DNA from: Paenibacillus sp. FSL R5-0623
GTDB taxonomy: Bacteria; Bacillota; Bacilli; Paenibacillales; Paenibacillaceae
Assembly (NCBI RefSeq): GCF_037974265.1
Contig: NZ_CP150233.1
Span: 2,852,001-2,916,000 of the forward strand
Direction: 5' to 3'
DNA: 64,000 nucleotides
Part shown: piece after piece, positions 9,404 to 23,200 of the stretch
How positions within the stretch are numbered: the first letter of the stretch is position 1
How the letters are laid out: the number at the start of each line of letters is the position of its first letter
Translations under genes and position numbers: made by a program
The notes under the pieces: model-generated
What the model saw: only the letters and a program-made list of their open reading frames with translations
What the model was told of the DNA's origin: nothing
Databases searched by the model: none

Positions 9404-11215
9404 ATGATTACTGGACATTCCAATATCAGAGAGAATCCGACAGTGAACGAGAATAGAACAGACTATCCCCGCAATCATACCATCCATCAGTTATTTCAAG
9501 AACAGGCCCGCTTGCATCCCGATGCCATTGCGGTAGCCTCAGACACCATTCAATATACGTACAAGGAAGTAGATCAGTATTCAAACCAGATTGCCGCACT
9601 TCTTCGTCAGAAGGGAGCAGACCGCGACAAAATAATCGGTATTATGTTAGAGAGATCCCCTGAAATGATAATTGCTTTAATAGCCGTTCTCAAATCAGGG
9701 GCTTCTTATTTACCAATTGATTCCGAAACACCTGGGGAACGAGTGAATTATATGCTCAAGGATAGTGGGGCATGTATGCTGCTGACATCTCATCCTAAAG
9801 AGAATTACATAGAATGTATCGGTTTGGAGGTTATTCATCCCACCATTGAGGATTATTGTGACTTTCCATCCGATGCATTGACGGATATTAATCAGGCAGA
9901 AGATCCGGCTTACATCATTTATACATCGGGATCAACGGGTCTCCCCAAAGGAGTGGTGATCTCTCATCGATCAGCCATTCGTGTTGTATGTAATACCAAT
10001 TACATCACCATTACGGAGCAGGACCGCATGCTTCAGATGTCCAACTATTCATTTGATGCATCGGTGTTTGAAATATTTGGAGCCCTACTGAACGGAGCAA
10101 GATTGGTCATTATTCAGAAGGAAGAGGCACTTCACATGCCCAGCCTGGCCCGGTCCATTGAAAAAAATGGGATTACCGTTATGTTCATCACAACTGCTTT
10201 TTTTAATGCTATCGTGGAACGTGAAATATCCTGCTTCCAATCGGTTCGCAAAGTGCTCTTTGGCGGGGAAAGAGTTTCGTTAACACATGTAAAAAAAGCG
10301 CTTGATTATATGGGGAGTGATAAGCTTATTCATGTTTATGGACCTACGGAAAGCACGGTTTTTGCCACATATCATCCTGTAAATGAAATTGAAAAGGAAG
10401 CGCTTACAGTGCCAATTGGCACTCCAGTTGCTAATACCTCCGTTCTGGTATTGGATGAGCATGATCATCCCGTCCCTGTTGGAGCAGCCGGTGAATTATG
10501 CATATCCGGTGATGGACTTGCGCTCGGTTATTTGAATAACGATGAACTCACAGAACAAAAATTCATTCCGCATCCCTTCTTTACATCAGAACGGATGTAC
10601 CGCACGGGTGATTTGGTTCGCTGGACGCCTGAGCATACCCTTGAATTTTTGGATCGAATGGATCAACAGGTGAAGCTTCGTGGTTTTCGGATCGAGCTGG
10701 GTGAAATTGAAACCCATTTGTCCCGGCATGATGCGGTAGCAGAGGCATTTGTCATGATGCGAACAAACGATGCAGGCCATGCCTATCTGTGTGCATATAT
10801 GGTGTTGAACCAAGAAACCTCGATTGAGGAGCTGCGTCTTTTCCTGGAACAGAGAATACCGGAGTATATGGTGCCAAGCTATTATGTCAAACTGGAGCTG
10901 CTTCCGCTGACTGCTAATGGCAAGATTAACAAAAGTGAATTACCCGAGCCGGATAGCAGCATCCATTCAGGCAGGGAATACGTTGCTCCGACAACAGAGT
11001 TGGAACAACATCTGTCCATGATTTGGAAGGATGTACTACAGATCGAGCAATTGAGTGTAAATGACAGTTTTGCACATCTGGGCGGTCATTCCCTTAATGC
11101 CATTGAAGTGATTGCACGGATTAAGGAGGATTTAAGTGCAAGTCTGCCATTAAACCAGCTTTTCCGTCTTGGAACGATCCAAAATATAGCAACATTTTTG
11201 GAAGAAAATAATGAT
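9404..11215 (+). other. NRPS module 1: A(Ile/Val)-PCP, chain initiation
   Basis: The A domain has the ATP-binding core TSGSTGLPKG near residue 170. The pocket, read by aligning to the GrsA Phe domain, is D-A-F-F-L-G-V-V-F. The known Ile code from bacitracin-type domains is DGFFLGVVY, so a branched aliphatic residue, Ile or Val, is predicted. The PCP Ser563 sits in GGHSL. No condensation domain precedes it, as expected for a starter. Boundaries are estimates. Confidence 0.85.
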
Positions 11216-14200
11216 GAGGATAACACGGAGGCTTACTTTACGGATCAAGGTGATCCTGCCAATATGCTTGAGCCATTTGGTCTTACGGGTATTCAGCTGG
11301 CTTATTTGATTGGACGTGACCCTGCATTTGAGCTGGGTGGAGCTGCAACCAATTTTACGGTCGAATTCGAGGCCGAGGCGGATATGGATTTAGTTAATGC
11401 AACTTTGCAGAAATTGATCAATAGGCATCCTATATTACGAACAGTTGTGTATGAGAACGGGACACAGCAAATATTGAAAAGTCTACCGTTATACACGGTA
11501 GAAGTGATAGACGTGTCAGAATGGGATACGGCATATCGTAGCTCGCAAATGGAAGCAGAGAGACAACGAATGATGACAAAAGTGATTGTTCCAAGCGATT
11601 GGCCATTATTTGAAATGAAAGCTTACCGGATGTCAGAGAATCAATATTATTTTTATCTGAATCTGGACCCGCTTATCTGTGATGACAGCAGCTTGAAACT
11701 GCTCATCAAGGAGTTCAAATGGCTCTATGCAAACGGGGATCAGGAGCTGCCGGAGCTTCAATATAATTTCAGGGACTACGTTCAGGCAATGGCACGTTTC
11801 AAACAGTCTGCACGTTATTTCAAGGATCAGCGCTACTGGATGGACAAGCTGGAAGACTTTCCGGGTTCTCCGACTTTGCCGCTCAAATGTAATCCGGCAG
11901 ACATAAACGTGCCCCAATTCAGCAAATTCTCGAACTTTATAACGGGTGAACATTGGAACAAGCTTAAACAGCAGGCAAGGCAGCATAACGTTACCCCAAC
12001 TTCCATTTTATGCGCAGCCTATGCCTATGTACTTGCGCATTGGTCAAACCAGGAGAGATTTGGGGTCAACCTGACCGTATTTAATCGGATTCCGTTTCAT
12101 GAAGATGTGAAGAGGATGGCGGGAGACTTTACAACGCTGATGCTGCTGGATATTGATGCCCAAAAATCTCTGAATTCGTTCTGGACATTTACAGAGTCAG
12201 TGCAACATTCATTGCTGGATGCATTGGATCACAGACATTATGATGGCGTTGATTTTATAAGACAATTGGGCAAAAAACATGATATTCACAAAAGAGCAGT
12301 CATGCCAATTGTATTTACAAGTGTCTTAAATGAAAATGTGGAAGATTCATTTGACGCTTTGTTTAACTTTGACCAGATCAAGTATTTCAGTACAAGAACC
12401 TCACAGGTTTATATTGATAATCAGGTCTATGAAATCAATGGCGGTTTGTATATCACATGGGACTTTGTGGATCAATTGTTTGAACAAGAAGTGATTGAAT
12501 CTATGTTCCAGCAGTATCTGAACATTCTGAACCAAGTGATCTCTGCAACACAAGTTACCAAGCTTGAGTTGAGTCAAGCGAGCAGGCAACTCATCAAACA
12601 GTATAACGATACGAGCAAGCCTTTTACTCTGAAGCCTCTGCATGACCTGTTAACTGCAACAGCGACCAGATTAGGAGATCGGGTGGCGATTCAGCATCAT
12701 GAACGTTCCATTTGTTACATAGAGTTGGAACGCAGATCGAATCAGATAGCTAGGTATTTGATCGATCACGGAGTACAGCGGGGCGATTATATTGGTGTGT
12801 ATGGCAAGAGATGCATTGACACCGTTGTGAATATATTCGGTGTGCTCAAAGCGGGAGCAGCGTATATTCCGCTTGATCCGGACTATCCAGAGGAACGTAA
12901 GCAATATATTCGGGAAAAGGCTAACTGTAAATTTTTCATCATGCCAGAGCTATATGAGACGGAATCGTTAGAAACCTACTCTGCGGAATCCATAAACAGC
13001 GGAGTGACGAATGATGATATGGCCTATGTTATTTTTACTTCTGGCAGCACAGGTAAGCCCAAAGGTGTGCAGATCAAGCACGGCGCAGCAGCCAATACGA
13101 TTCTGGATATGAATGAAAGGTTTAACGTAACCTCCAATGATCGAATGATGGGCATATCTTCATTATGTTTTGACTTGTCCGTCTATGATATTTTCGGCGC
13201 AGTCAGCTGTGGGGCTTGTCTGGTTCTTATTGATGATCAGCGTGACATGTTTCAGCTCAAGAACGTGATAGAACAAGAAAAAATAACCATTTGGAACTCG
13301 GTTCCTGCTCTTATGGACATGTGTGTTGATCTGTATTCACCGGGAGAGAAGAACAACGATCTTCGTCTGGTATTGCTTAGTGGTGACTGGATATCTCTGC
13401 GGCTTCCTCAGAAAATAGTAGACGTATTTCCTGAATCTGAGGTGGTTAGTTTGGGAGGAGCCACTGAGGCATCGATATGGTCCATCTATTATCCAATCAC
13501 GGCAGTGTCAGAGCAATGGAAGAGTATCCCTTATGGCAGACCACTAGCCAATCAACAGATTCATGTGCTGAACAGACTACTTCAACCCTGCCCTGTAGAT
13601 GTTGAGGGAGAATTGTACATTGGTGGAAGCGGTGTAGCAAGCGGTTATCTTCACGACGAGGAAAAAACAAGACAGTCTTTCATTGTCCATCCACAGTTGG
13701 GGTACATCTACAAGACAGGAGATTTCGGTGTCCTTCGATCTGAAGGTTATGTAGAGTTTTTGGGTAGAAAAGATAGCCAGGTCAAAATCAAAGGTTATCG
13801 GGTAGAACTCGGTGAAATTGAGAATGTGCTTCTGCAAGCCGATGACGTGCAAAAGGCAGCTGTTATTGATGTTGCTGACGAGAACGGAGTCAAGAGCCTC
13901 TTTGCCTTTGTTGTTACAGATCAGGATGTGGACACACTGCCACTGAAAGCCCTTTTGCAAAGTAAATTACCAAATTACATGGTTCCGTCCATGTTTCTGA
14001 ATGTAGATGAAGTTCCGCTTACTGCCAATGGCAAGGTCAACAAAGCGACACTTGAACAAGTGGCAAGGCAGCATCAACTCACTGTTCGTGAACATGCTGT
14101 AGTGGATACAGAGCCTGTCAATTCCATTCAGGAACAGCTGCTTCAGATCTGGAGTGATGTGTTTGGCTTGAAGCAGATTGGCCTGAACGTAAGCTGTTTT

Positions 14201-17200
14201 GATCTCGGCGGAGATTCGCTGAAAATTATGGCAATGGTGGCTGAAGTGAAGAAGCGTCTTCATGTTGAAGTTCCCATTGGCGAAATGTTCCGAAATGATA
14301 CGATATACAGCTTGGAACAATACTTGGTTACCAAAGCACATGTCAAACCTGCTGTGATCATTGAGAAGTTAAGTCGCCGTGACCGGTATAAGGCTTCTGC
14401 AGCCCAGAGAAGCATGTACACCCTCTCGCTGCTTGAAAATAATAGGGGAGCTTATCACATTCCCATGGCGCTGCTTATGGAAGGAGAAGTACACTTCGTA
14501 CGTCTTGAGAGAGCGCTTCAAACGTTTATTGAGAGGCATGAAATACTGAGAACTGGATTTGAAGTGATAGAGGATGAGCTTGTTCAGACGGTTCATACAA
14601 ACGTAACCTTTGAACTTGAATATGATGATCTCGGAGAACTCGATACAGATGACCATGAACTCGTTCGTTTGACAAGCAACCTGTGCAAACAGTCCACTCA
14701 AGCTTTTGATCTCCGCCAGCCTCCTTTAATGAGGGCAAAACTGGTGAGAATTGGTCATGGACGTCATTTGTTTATTATAAATTTCCACCATATTGTGGCT
14801 GACGGTACATCTCAAGGCATATTGATGAACGAATTGCTGGAGCTCTACAGTGGCTCAATTCTGCCAGACGTTGATGTGCATTATCAGGATTATACGGCAT
14901 GGCAGGAACAGTACAGTCATTCGGATGAGATGGCGAAACAGGAGGCGTACTGGCTGGATATATATAGTAGTACCCCGCCAACACCTGAGCTTCCGTACGA
15001 CTTCAAACGACCTGAAGTTAACAGGTATGAAGGAAACAACATTTACAATCACTTGGGCGAGAGCCTGACCCGCGACATCAGGCAGCTTGCCAAGGATACC
15101 GGATCAACGTTGTATATGGTGATGCTTAGTGCCTATTTCCTCTTACTGCACCGGTATACACATGAGAAAGACCTGGTTGTGGGTACGGCTGCCTCTGGCC
15201 GTCTGCATGAGCCGTTACAACATATGTTTGGAGTATTTGTGAACACCATTGCATTGCGAAACCAGATGAACGAATCGGATACGGTCAGACAGTTTATTGA
15301 GCAAATCAAACAATCAACCGTAGTATCCTTTGAACATTCAGAGTATGCATTTGATGAACTGGTGCGAAAAACAGGTGCACAGCGTGAGGTCAATCGTAAT
15401 CCGTTGTTTGACACGATGTTTTCGCTAGAGAACGCTTCGCTGTTTACTCGTGAAAAAGAGGGTATGCAGGTGTCGCCTGTCATGTTTAATCTTGATAATG
15501 CAAAATTTGATCTGACATTCAACATCCTTGAGTTTGAAAATGAAATCGTGCTTAACGTGGAGTACTCCACCGATTTGTTTGGTCAGGAAACCATTCAGCG
15601 CATGAGTGACAACTATATTGCCTTAGTAGGCAACATGATATCCGGTCTGGAACAGCCGCTTAGCGAGATTGAAAGTGTGTCTCCGAGAGAAAGAGATCAG
15701 CTGATTCATACCTTTAATCCACCATCTATGGAGTATCCGTTGCATCAAACTGTGGATGAGCTCTTTGAACAGCAAGTGAGACGTACACCGGATCATGTTG
15801 CTCTGGTGATGGGCGAAAATCATGTAACCTATCGCGAGTTGAACCAACGAAGTGAACAGCTTGCTGATCTACTACGGAAAAAAGGAGTGCGTGATAACAA
15901 CATCGTCGGGGTCCTCACAGAGCGTTCAATCGATGCGGTGATCGGAATGCTGGCGGTTCTAAAAGCAGGCGGAGCATATTTGCCCATTGACCCAGCCTAT
16001 CCAAATGATCGTATCCATTACATGCTTGAAGACAGTCAGACCCAATGGGTATTAACACCGAAGGAACGGTTTGAACATGTCGTTCAGGGAAAAGAGAGCT
16101 CTGTCCATCTCATTGATTTGCAGACTGAACTTTTGCAAGCGGACGAATTTCTGGTCTCCTCTTCCTTGGTACCAATAAGGGGGCAAAGCCGGGATCTGGC
16201 TTATGTCATTTACACATCAGGTTCCACAGGTCAGCCCAAGGGAGTGATGGTTTCACACCAATCGCTTGTTCATTTGTGTACATGGCATCGTAAACGGTAT
16301 CAGATCACCGATGCTGATCGCAGTGCCAGCTATGCAAGCTTGAGCTTTGATGCTTTTGTGTGGGAATTGTTCCCATACCTGTTGTCAGGAGCTTCCGTAC
16401 ATCTGATTCAGGATGAAATTAGGCTGGATGTGGTGCGCATCAATGATTACTTCCATCAGCATCAGATTAGTATTGCGTTCCTGCCTACAGCGATTTGCGA
16501 GCAGTTTATCCGGCAGGAGAATCGTTCCCTTCGAACATTGCTGACGGGGGGAGACAAGCTGAATTATTTTGAATCCCAAAACTATGAGGTTGTAAATAAT
16601 TATGGACCAACTGAAAATACAGTCGTCACCACAAGTTTTACCATAGATCAGATGTATTCCAATATTCCTATAGGTCGACCACTGCCGAATACCAACGTGT
16701 TTATTCTGAGTGGCAGTGACCAGCTTTCGCCTATAGGGGTTCCGGGTGAATTGTGCATAAGCGGAGCCGGACTTGCAAAAGGGTATTTGAACAGGCCCCA
16801 GTTAACGGCAGAGAAGTTTGTTCAACATCCGTTTAATCCAGAACAACGGATGTATCGGACCGGAGATTGGGTGCGTTGGCTTTCGAATGGCAATATTGAA
16901 TATTTGGGTCGCATGGATGATCAGGTGAAAATACGTGGATTCCGTATTGAGCTTGGAGAGATTGAACATCTGCTTTTGCAGAACCCAGGGGTGTTAGAGG
17001 CGACAGTTGTCGCGCATACAGATCCGGCAGGTTCGACATTTCTTTGCGGCTATGTGGTTTGTCATGAGAGGTATCCTGTGGGATTCATCGATGAGATTAA
17101 AGAAGAATTGACTCGGTGTTTGCCTTCGTATATGGTGCCTGCCCATCTCGTCATAATGGATCGTTTGCCTTTAACAGCTAATGGTAAAGTGAACCGCAAG

Positions 17201-20200
17201 GCATTGCCGATTCCGACACTATCGGACAACCGAACAGCCATCGCGTATGAACCACCAAGGAATCCGGTTGAAATTGCACTGGTCACTCTTTGGCAGGACA
17301 TTCTAAAGATTGGAAATGTGGGTGTCCATGACCGGTTCTTTGATATTGGCGGACATTCCCTGCTGGCGACCATACTAATATCCAGATTACACAAGGAGAT
17401 GCAGGTAGAAATGCCACTGGTACAGATTTTCCGTACGCCTACAATCCGTGGCATGGCCCAATTCATTCTGGATCATAAAAAAAGCAAATATACATCTATT
17501 CCCCATGCGCCATTGCAGTCCTTGTATGATTTATCAGCAGCGCAGCAAAGAATTTATATTTTGAGCAATCTGGATCCTACGGATACAGCCTATAATATGC
17601 CTCTTGCTATGAAATTAAAGGGAAGCATAAATAAAAAACAATTGAATGAGGCGTTCTCCTGCCTGATTGCAAGACATGAATCGCTTCGAACTTCATTTGT
17701 CATGAATCAGGGTAAGCCTGCTCAACGAATTATGCCAAGCGTCGACTTTGAAGTTCAGTACAGTTCCCTCCATACCGCAGGGGAACCACCTGTTCTATCC
17801 GAGTGGGTACAACCTTTTTCATTAGAAAAAGCTCCGCTGATGCGGGCTGAACTTGTGCAAACCAAAGCAGATGAACATGTCCTTTTGTTTGACATGCATC
17901 ATATGATTTCAGATGGAATTTCGATCGGGATTCTATTGCATGAACTGGCCGAGTTCTACAATGGCAAAAAATTGCCACCTGTCTCTACACAGTACAAGGA
18001 TTATTCACTCTGGGTACACGAGCGACAATCTAGCAGTGACTCGATGCGGCATGAGAAATATTGGGCTGATGTTTTGAAGGAAGAGGTTCCGGTTCTTGAC
18101 CTGCCTTTGGATTTTGCACGGCCGAAGACTAAGACGTTTAATGGTGATCAGATTCGTTTGCATCTGGATGAAACACTGACGGTTGCGCTTGAGCAGCTGG
18201 CCAATGATCAGGGAGCCACCATGTATATGCTGTTTGTCTCGGCATTTACAACACTGCTCTCCAGATATACCGGACAGGAAGATATCCTGATTGGTACGCC
18301 GGTATCAGGTCGGAATCATGATGATCTCAACCGTGTTGTCGGCATGTTTGTAAACACAATAGTTCTCAGAAATGCGCCGCTGGGCCATTATACCTTCCAG
18401 CAATATCTGGAACAGGTGAAGGAAAATACACTTCAGGCCTATGAGCATCAGGAATATCCATTTGAACGTTTGGTCGAACAGGTTGATGTGAAGCGTGATC
18501 CTTCACGCAATCCACTGTTTGACGTCATGCTTGTTCAAAATACAGATCATCTTGATCTCCAGATGAACGATGTAGAGGCCGTTTTGCTTGAAGATGGCAT
18601 CCAACGTTCCAAATTTGATATGACGGCCAGAATGAACAAAACCAACCTGAGCTGGAATCTCGAACTGGAATATAACACGGATGTGTTCCGGGAGGAGCGT
18701 ATTCAGCGCTTTGCTGAACATTTTGTCGAGATATTGAGACAGATCGCTGCTGCTCCAGAAGTACGACTGGATCAATTGGATATTCTGACGCAACCAGAGA
18801 AAACCGTTCTGACAGGGTTCAACCCGCCGAGACAGGCCTATGAACGGGACAAAACATTGGTCCAGATGTTTATGGAGCAGGTTGAACACAATCCGGACAA
18901 CATCGCTTTAGTTTTCGAGAATGAACAGCTGACCTACCGCATGTTGAATGAGAGGGCGAATGTCCTGGCTTGCGAGTTACGTCAGGAAGGAGCAGGACCA
19001 AATCACATTGTAGCTGTGATGGTTGAGCGCTCCATAAATATGATCGTTGCGATTGTAGGTGTGCTCAAATCAGGTGCGGCTTACATGCCGATCGATCCTG
19101 AACTTCCTACTGAGCGTAAGCGTTATATGCTGACTGACAGTGGTGCGCGTTTATTATGTACAGCAGATCATTCCATGGTGGATGACCTTGTGTTTGTAGG
19201 TACAGTTATTTTATTGGATGAATTGGATCGTTCAGGGCTACGTGAACCAGTACGTGAACCGGACATGATCAACCATTCCAGCGATGCGGCTTATGTCATT
19301 TATACTTCGGGTTCTACTGGCAAACCCAAAGGCGTCGTTGTTGAACATTACAATGTTCACAATCTGGTGGACGGATTGGTGGAAGCGATATATCAGCACT
19401 ATGAGACCCCTTTGAATATTGCATTGATTGCGCCATATATCTTTGATGCCTCGGTGAAGCAGATTTTTGCTGCTTTGCTGCTGGGACATGCACTGCATAT
19501 CGTGCCTAAGAGCACAGTCTGGGAAGCAGATCTTTTGCTGAATTATTATGCTCATCATCATATTCATGTGTCCGATGGTACGCCTGCTCATCTGAAATTG
19601 CTCACTCTGGCCTCGAACGGATGCAAACAGCAGTATGAACTGCAAGAGCTGATCATTGGTGGGGACGTGCTGACCTTCGACCTTCTCGATGAAGTATATA
19701 CCACGCTCCCTGGAATGAGAGCAAACGTTACAAACGTATATGGACCGACGGAATGCACGGTGGACGCGGCTTGGAACAGAATCATGTATGGGATAGGCGA
19801 GCGATCAGGAACGATTCCGATTGGTAGACCGATCCGGAATACAAGTATTCTGATTATGGATCGTTACAATCGTCCTCAGCCGGTTGGTGTACCCGGTGAG
19901 CTGTGTATTTCTGGTGAAGGTGTAGCACGCGGTTACTTGAATCAACCGGATCTTACGGCAGAGAAGTTTGTGGACTCACCTGTAGACAACGATCGGAAAA
20001 TGTATCGTACAGGCGATACCGCCAAATGGCTACCGGATGGAACCATTGAATTTGTTGGCAGACAGGATGATCAGGTTAAAATCCGTGGTTATCGAATTGA
20101 ACTGGGGGAAGTGGAGTACCAGTTAACCCGCCTGGAGGTAATTCAAGAGGCATATGTTAATGCAGGTCAGGATGACAGTGGTAATGATTATCTGTGTGCT

Positions 20201-23200
20201 TATATTGTGATCACTGATCCGGGGATCTCCATTATGGACGTGCGTGAGAAACTTGAGTTACAGGTTCCTTCATATATGATACCAGCCCATTTTGTCAAAA
20301 TGGACCACTTGCCGAGAACGGTAAGCGGAAAAGTGGATCGCTCCCGTCTCCCTGAACCGGGCAACAGCATACTGGATGACTCGAAGTATGAATCGCCGAG
20401 GAATGACAAAGAGCAAAAGCTTGTTCAGATATGGGAGAACATCTTGAATCTGGATTGTATTGGGATTCATCATAACTTTTTTGTCATGGGTGGAGACTCC
20501 ATCAAAGCACTCCAGACGATTTCGGGATTGTCCAAACTGGGTTTAAAAGTAGAGATGAAGGATCTTTTTGCCAATCCGACCATCCGGCAGCTTAGTCCAT
20601 ATGTCAAACAGTCACAGTTCCATTCTACTGGGAATGTTGAGGTGACAGGTGAGGTTTTCCTAACACCTATTCAGCAGCGCTTTTTTGCGAGAAATCATAC
20701 AGAGCATAACCATTACAATCAGGCTTTTATGTTATTCAGGCAGGAAGGGTTTGATGAGAACACCATTCGACTTAGTTTCGAGAAACTGATGGAGCATCAT
20801 GACGGTTTAAGAATGGTTTATGAATACAACTCTTCTGGAGAAATGACACAGACCATTCGGAGTTATAGAGAGGGTATGTTTGAGTTCAGCGTTGTGGATG
20901 CCAGAGGCGTAGCACAACCGGAAGTATTCATTGAAGAGCAGGCATCGTTGTTGCAAAAGAAAATGCGGATTCATGAGGGACAACTTGTTAAACTCCGGCT
21001 CTTCAGGCTTGATGAAGGAGAACACCTGTTAATTACTATTCATCATTTGGTCATGGATGGTGTGTCCTGGAGAATTTTGCTCGAAGATTTTGAATGGTTA
21101 TACATGCAAGGGGTTGAACAAAAGCCGTTTGATGTGGGACCCAAAACCGTCTCGTACCAGCAATTTGCTGCTGCATTAAAGTCTTATTCCAAACATCACC
21201 TTTTGCAAAAGGAGCAGGCCTTCTGGAACAAAGTGTCTAGTGTGTATACGCCATTCCTGGATTCTCAGAGCCAAACAACGTACACGGTCAATGACCATGG
21301 TCATAGCGCTACCCTTGTATCTGAGCTTGATCGTGAACAAACTGGCTGGCTTCTTCAACAGACAAACAGAGCCTACCAAACCGAGATTAATGACATTCTG
21401 TTGACTGCACTTATGCTAAGTGTAACCGAGATGACTGCTCAAGCCCGGTTTAAAATTATGCTGGAGGGACATGGCCGACAAGCACTCGCAACCGAGATGG
21501 ATCTCAGCAGAACGGTGGGGTGGTTTACATCCGTATATCCGGTGGTATTTGACCTGTTTCAGGAGCCGGAATTGCCCGAGGCAATTAAAACAGTCAAGGA
21601 AACACTGAGAGCCGTTCCCAATAAAGGCATCGGATACGGAATTCTCAAGTATATGGCTGCTGATCAGCATGGTTTTGCAGATGAAAAGGAAGCACCTATT
21701 TTGTTCAATTATATGGGTGAACTGGACAGCAGTCTGGAACGGAGCTTGTTCAGTTCGTCATATATCCCGGTAGGACAAACGGTGGGTGGGCAACTCATCA
21801 GAGCGCATGATTTTGAAATAAATGCAGTTGTAATAGATGGGAAGTTCACCATTCATACGACTTACAGTGATGGAGTATACGAAGCTGGGATTGCTGAAAA
21901 GCTTAATCGGTTGTTCATGTATAACTTGTATCAAATCGTTCAACACTGCCGGAACAAGCAGGGCGCAGAGAGAACCCCATCTGATTATGGGAAGCATCCT
22001 GTATCCATAGCGGAGTTGGAAGCCATACAAAATAGAGTTGATCCACTTGTGATCAGCAAAATTTATCCGTTGACCCTTATGCAATCCGGCATGTTGTACC
22101 ATTCGCTGGAGCAAGAAACATCACACGCCTATTTTGAGCAGGTATTTGTGGAATTAAAGGGTAACGTTGATGTGGAGATATTGAAATACAGCTTAGGGCG
22201 GGTGATTCAGCGTCACGAAGGGCTTCGTTCCATATTTGAATATCATCTTGTGCAGCAACCTCGCCAGCTTATTATTGACCAGCAGCAGGTTGAATGGTTG
22301 ATGCTGGATTGGACCGGAAAGAGCCAGGATGAACAGCTTCAACGGATGGAGCAGTTCATGACTGATGATCAGGAAAGAGGGTTTGATCTCAGCCGGGAGT
22401 TATTAATCAGATTTTGTCTGATCTCCAGAGGGGCGGATGCGTTCACGCTGGTCATCAGTCATCATCATATTTTGCTGGACGGTTGGTGTCTGGACATCCT
22501 GATTCGTGAGATGTTTGAGATTTATGCCAGTCAGCAGGCTGGGCAGCCTGAAATGTTGGAAGAAACCAGGCCGCTGGGGGACTACCTCGACTGGCTTGAT
22601 CAACAGAACAAGGAGGAAGCACTGGCGTATTGGAAACAGTATCTCCAAGGCTACTATGAACGAGTCTCTTTGCCCAAAACAGGGACTAACCTGGATACAG
22701 CAGCGCCAACGTTGCGGGAGCAGGGAATTCAATTCCCGCGTGAACTCACAAGTCGGCTGAAACAATTCGCTGTGAACAATCAGGTTACATTTAATGCGTT
22801 GATTCAGGCGATATGGGGCATGGTTTTGTGCAGATACAGTGGTACAGAAGATGTCATATACGGCACAGTCATTTCCGGGCGAGACGCTGACGTTGAAGGA
22901 ATAGAGAACATGGTGGGGCTATTTATTAATACCATTCCTACCCGGATTAAGCTTGAACCGGAAGAGCTTTTTGCCGATGCTCTTCGCAGGGTTCAACAGG
23001 AAGGGATGGAAGGCCAAAAGTATGGCTACGTACACCTGGCAGATATACAGGATCAAAGTGAATTAAAAGCCGATTTGCTTGACCATGTATTGGTGTTCCA
23101 AAATTTTGGGAATGAACAGGCTGCGGGTCTTGTAGCGGAACAAGGGACAGGAGTCACGCTGGAGCGCGTTTATGGCAATGAGCATACACACTATGATTTG

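Noticed and set aside
9182..9487. N-terminal extension of the P450 by 102 codons
   Set aside because: The extension runs through both promoters and lacks P450 features; AGGAGG fits ATG 9181.
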